Origin: Actinopolymorpha rutila
Lineage (GTDB): Bacteria; Actinomycetota; Actinomycetes; Propionibacteriales; Actinopolymorphaceae
Assembly: GCF_013407855.1 (NCBI RefSeq)
Contig: NZ_JACBZH010000001.1
Span: 3,410,001 to 3,474,000 of the forward strand
Direction: 5' to 3'
Length of the DNA: 64,000 bases
The notes below the pieces were generated by a model. The model worked only from the letters and a program-made list of their open reading frames with translations, was not told the DNA's origin and searched no databases. A program made the translations under genes and the position numbers. The number at the start of each line of letters is the position of its first letter. The stretch's first letter is position 1. Shown here in pieces: positions 61,885-64,000 of the stretch.

Positions 61885-63285
61885 GTGCCGTCCACTCCGT
61901 CCGGGGAGTACGCCGCTCCGCCCACCGCGGCAGATGCTCCGAACAGCCCTTCTTCCAGCCCTCCGTACGACACGCCTTCTTCCGGCACCCCGAGTCTGTG
62001 GCACGACCGGGACTTCCGCCGGCTCTGGGCCGGCCAGGCCGCCTCCCAGCTCGGCGAACACTCGGCCCTGATGCTGCTGCCGCTGATCGCGGTACTGACC
62101 CTGCACGCCGACCCCGGCCAGCTGGGCGTGCTCCGCGCGGTGGGCCAGGCGCCGATCCTGCTGTTCTCCCTCGCCGCCGGTGCGTGGGTGGACCGGTGGC
62201 GCACCCGAACGGTGATGGTGGCCACCGACGCCGGCCGCGCGCTGGCGCTGGGTGCAGCCGCGGTCGCGGGCCTGCTCGGTCTGCTCGGCCTGCCGGCGCT
62301 GGTCGTCGTCGCGTTCGCCGTGGGTGCCCTGTCGGTGTTCTTCGACGTCGCCTACCAGACGGCACTGGCCCGGATGGTCCGCCGCGACCAGCTGGTGTGG
62401 GGCAACAGCGCGCTCGAGGGCAGCCGCTCGGCCGCGCAGATCGGTGGCCCCGCACTCGGCGGCGCAATGGTGTCGATGCTGTCCGCCCCGGTCGGTGCCG
62501 CGACCAGCGCGGCGTTCTTCGCCGTGTCGTGCCTGTCCATCCGGCGCATCCGGCACCGCGAGCAGCTGCCGGAACCCGCCGGCGAGCACACCGGGACACC
62601 CACCGGCACCCACTCACCGATCTGGCGGCGAATCCGGGAAGGGCTCCGCTTCGTCGCCGCCGACACCTCGCTGCGGACAGTGTGTCTCGCCTCGGCCGCC
62701 TTCCAGTTCTGGCTGGCGGCGACGATGACCGGCTACCTGCTGTTCCTGCCGCGGGTGCTGCACCTGTCCGGAACCACCGTCGGCCTGACCCTCGCGGCGG
62801 TCGGGCCGGGCGCGCTCGTAGGCGCCCTGCTGGCCGCCCGCCTCCCGCGCCGCTTCGGCTACGGCGTGGTCCTCGTCGCCGCGGCGGCGCTCGGGGACGG
62901 CGCGTTTCTCGCCGTGCCCGCGCTCCACGGCTCCTCGGCGGCGACGGTCGCCGTGCTGCTCGCGGTCAACTTCGTGTTCGGAGCCTTCGGCCAGCTGGTG
63001 AACGTCACCGTGATGGCCGTCCGCCAGGCCGTGACCCCGGCCGGGTTGCAGGGGCGCGCGGCCGCGACGATCACGTTCGTGGGCATGGGGCTGACCCCGC
63101 TCGGCTCCCTGCTGGGTGGTTTCCTCGCCGAACGCTGGGACCTGCGTACCAGCCTGCTGGTGACGGCCGCCGGCATGCTGCTGTCTCCGGCGCTGATGGC
63201 GGTGTCCCCGCTCGCCCGGCTGGGCCGGACGCTGCCCACGCCGACTACCTCAGCGCGGGTCGTACCCGGGCCGGGTCCTCAGTGA
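61885..63285 (+). CDS. MFS transporter, drug exporter type
   Basis: The 466-residue membrane protein has a disordered Pro/Ser-rich start (about 1-35) and then 12 hydrophobic segments. The MFS-type motifs are DFRRLWAGQAASQLGEHSAL at helix 1 and GAWVDRWRTRTVM in the loop 2-3 region. It resembles the macrolide-efflux (MefA/enterobactin exporter EntS) group. I chose GTG at 61885, with GAGGGG 8-9 nt upstream; the frame is open to an ATG at 61765. It overlaps the alpha/beta-hydrolase gene tail-to-tail by 7 nt. Substrate unknown. Confidence 0.9.
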   Translation: MPSTPSGEYAAPPTAADAPNSPSSSPPYDTPSSGTPSLWHDRDFRRLWAGQAASQLGEHSALMLLPLIAVLTLHADPGQLGVLRAVGQAPILLFSLAAGAWVDRWRTRTVMVATDAGRALALGAAAVAGLLGLLGLPALVVVAFAVGALSVFFDVAYQTALARMVRRDQLVWGNSALEGSRSAAQIGGPALGGAMVSMLSAPVGAATSAAFFAVSCLSIRRIRHREQLPEPAGEHTGTPTGTHSPIWRRIREGLRFVAADTSLRTVCLASAAFQFWLAATMTGYLLFLPRVLHLSGTTVGLTLAAVGPGALVGALLAARLPRRFGYGVVLVAAAALGDGAFLAVPALHGSSAATVAVLLAVNFVFGAFGQLVNVTVMAVRQAVTPAGLQGRAAATITFVGMGLTPLGSLLGGFLAERWDLRTSLLVTAAGMLLSPALMAVSPLARLGRTLPTPTTSARVVPGPGPQ

Positions 63286-64000
63286 GCCTGCTCCACGGCG
63301 GCGGCGATGGTGACCGCGAATCCGGCCGGGTTGTCGTACGTCATCACGTGCGCGGCACTCGGCACGACGTGCACGGCCACCCCGGCCGGCTCCAGCCCGG
63401 TCAGGTCCACGCCGGTGGTGTGCTCGCCGACCAGCAGCGCCCGCGGCATGCTGCCCTGTGCGAACTGCGTACGGAACGTCGGCTCGCGGTCGGCCAGCAT
63501 CGACACCGACGTACGGTGCATCCCGACCGCCGTCCAGCGTCCGGTGGTGGCGTGGAACACCGACTTGCCGGCGGCGTGCTCGTCCCGGCCGACGACCGCG
63601 CGCAGGGCGTCGTAGCCGCGGCGGACGAACGCCTCCTCGGTCTGGGCGGCCACGTGCGCGCTGAGCTCGCCCACGCCGGGGTCGAGGTTGGGTTCGCAGG
63701 CGACGAGGGTCCCCACGAGGTCGGGCCGGCGGTGGGCGAGCGCGATGGCGACCGACCCGCCGAGGCTGTGGCCGACCACCGTGGCGCCGCTGAGCCCGTC
63801 GGCGTCCAGGACCGCCGCGACCGCGTCGGCGTGCTCCTCGACCGTGTACCCGAACCGCGCGGGGTCGGCCTGGTCGCTCCACCCGGTGCCTACCAGGTCG
63901 ACCAGCAGCGAGCGATGGTGCCGCAGTGCCGGGTGGGTGACCACGTGCGGGAAGTCGGCCGAGGTCGCCGCGCCGAGACCGGCGACGTAGACGAACACCG
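63279..64000 (-). CDS. alpha/beta hydrolase, N-terminus cut by window end
   Basis: About 240 residues are visible. The oxyanion-hole turn is in FVYVAGLGAATSADF at the truncated start. The nucleophile elbow is VVGHSLGGSVAIALAH, an acid candidate lies in VGEHTTGVDLTG, and the catalytic His is in PSAAHVMTYDNP. The true start lies beyond base 64000, because the family usually has some 10-20 residues before this point. The substrate cannot be told; lipase/esterase or haloperoxidase-like activity are options. Confidence 0.88.
   Translation of the reverse strand, partial: VFVYVAGLGAATSADFPHVVTHPALRHHRSLLVDLVGTGWSDQADPARFGYTVEEHADAVAAVLDADGLSGATVVGHSLGGSVAIALAHRRPDLVGTLVACEPNLDPGVGELSAHVAAQTEEAFVRRGYDALRAVVGRDEHAAGKSVFHATTGRWTAVGMHRTSVSMLADREPTFRTQFAQGSMPRALLVGEHTTGVDLTGLEPAGVAVHVVPSAAHVMTYDNPAGFAVTIAAAVEQAH

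Overview
The window is very GC-rich, gene-dense DNA on both strands, with many GTG starts, ATGA/GTGA stop-start overlaps and G-rich Shine-Dalgarno sites. Gene content (DosS/DosR-type two-component pair, Acg-type nitroreductases, DUF1876, ECF42 sigma factor with a DGPF partner, class F-type sortase, 13E12-type HNH remnant, LanL-like protein) points to an actinomycete chromosome. A sugar-catabolising Propionibacteriales member (Actinopolymorpha/Kribbella-like) is plausible but not proven. No tRNA, rRNA, CRISPR array, prophage or intact insertion sequence was seen.

Region 1 (1-3026, minus strand) is the start of an oligopeptide-type ABC import operon: lipoprotein binding protein, intergenic hairpin, OppD-type ATPase, then the first codons of another gene.

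Region 2 (3.5-33 kb) is the most striking part. It resembles the DosR dormancy (hypoxia/NO) regulon of Mycobacterium tuberculosis gathered into one chromosomal block. It holds a heme-GAF histidine kinase (DosS-like, proximal His kept), a DosR-like regulator, five universal stress proteins, three Acg-type nitroreductases, a hemerythrin-like protein, Hsp20, a DUF1876 (Rv1738-like) protein, an Rv1733c-like membrane protein, an Rv2629-like protein and a PPOX protein. Additional members are HypF, a cNMP-binding protein without a DNA-binding domain, a class I fructose-bisphosphate aldolase, and a GH65 phosphorylase with two HAD-fold proteins that lack the catalytic Asp. Several of these genes are preceded by near-palindromes of the type GGGAC(C/T)(A/T)TnGnCCC, spaced as expected for DosR boxes. 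A sortase, a DUF4389 protein and an ECF42/DGPF pair are interspersed.

Region 3 (33-49 kb) is mixed chromosomal content: a decayed DUF222/HNH gene, a CmtR-like sensor with a CDF-type metal exporter, TypA, SppA and TerC, the last under a probable yybP-ykoY manganese riboswitch. It also holds an NlpC/P60 peptidase, an endonuclease V homologue without its catalytic Asp residues, a PPOX protein, an N-terminally reduced LanL-like protein, a class A beta-lactamase-like protein and a GntR/membrane-protein pair. Short tandem repeats cluster in the intergenic gaps here.

Region 4 (49-61.6 kb) is carbohydrate catabolism. It has a GH2 beta-mannosidase behind a large inverted repeat and a divergent locus. 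The minus arm encodes a Tat-lipoprotein sugar-binding protein, two permeases and two zinc dehydrogenases. The plus arm encodes a DeoR regulator, a PfkB kinase, a 2-hydroxyacid dehydrogenase and an FGGY kinase. No ATPase is encoded, so a shared MsiK-type ATPase is presumably used. The set fits uptake of a sugar or polyol, oxidation, phosphorylation and entry into glycolysis.

Region 5 (61.6-64 kb) has an MFS exporter with a structured leader and short leader ORF, and a partial alpha/beta hydrolase cut by the window end.
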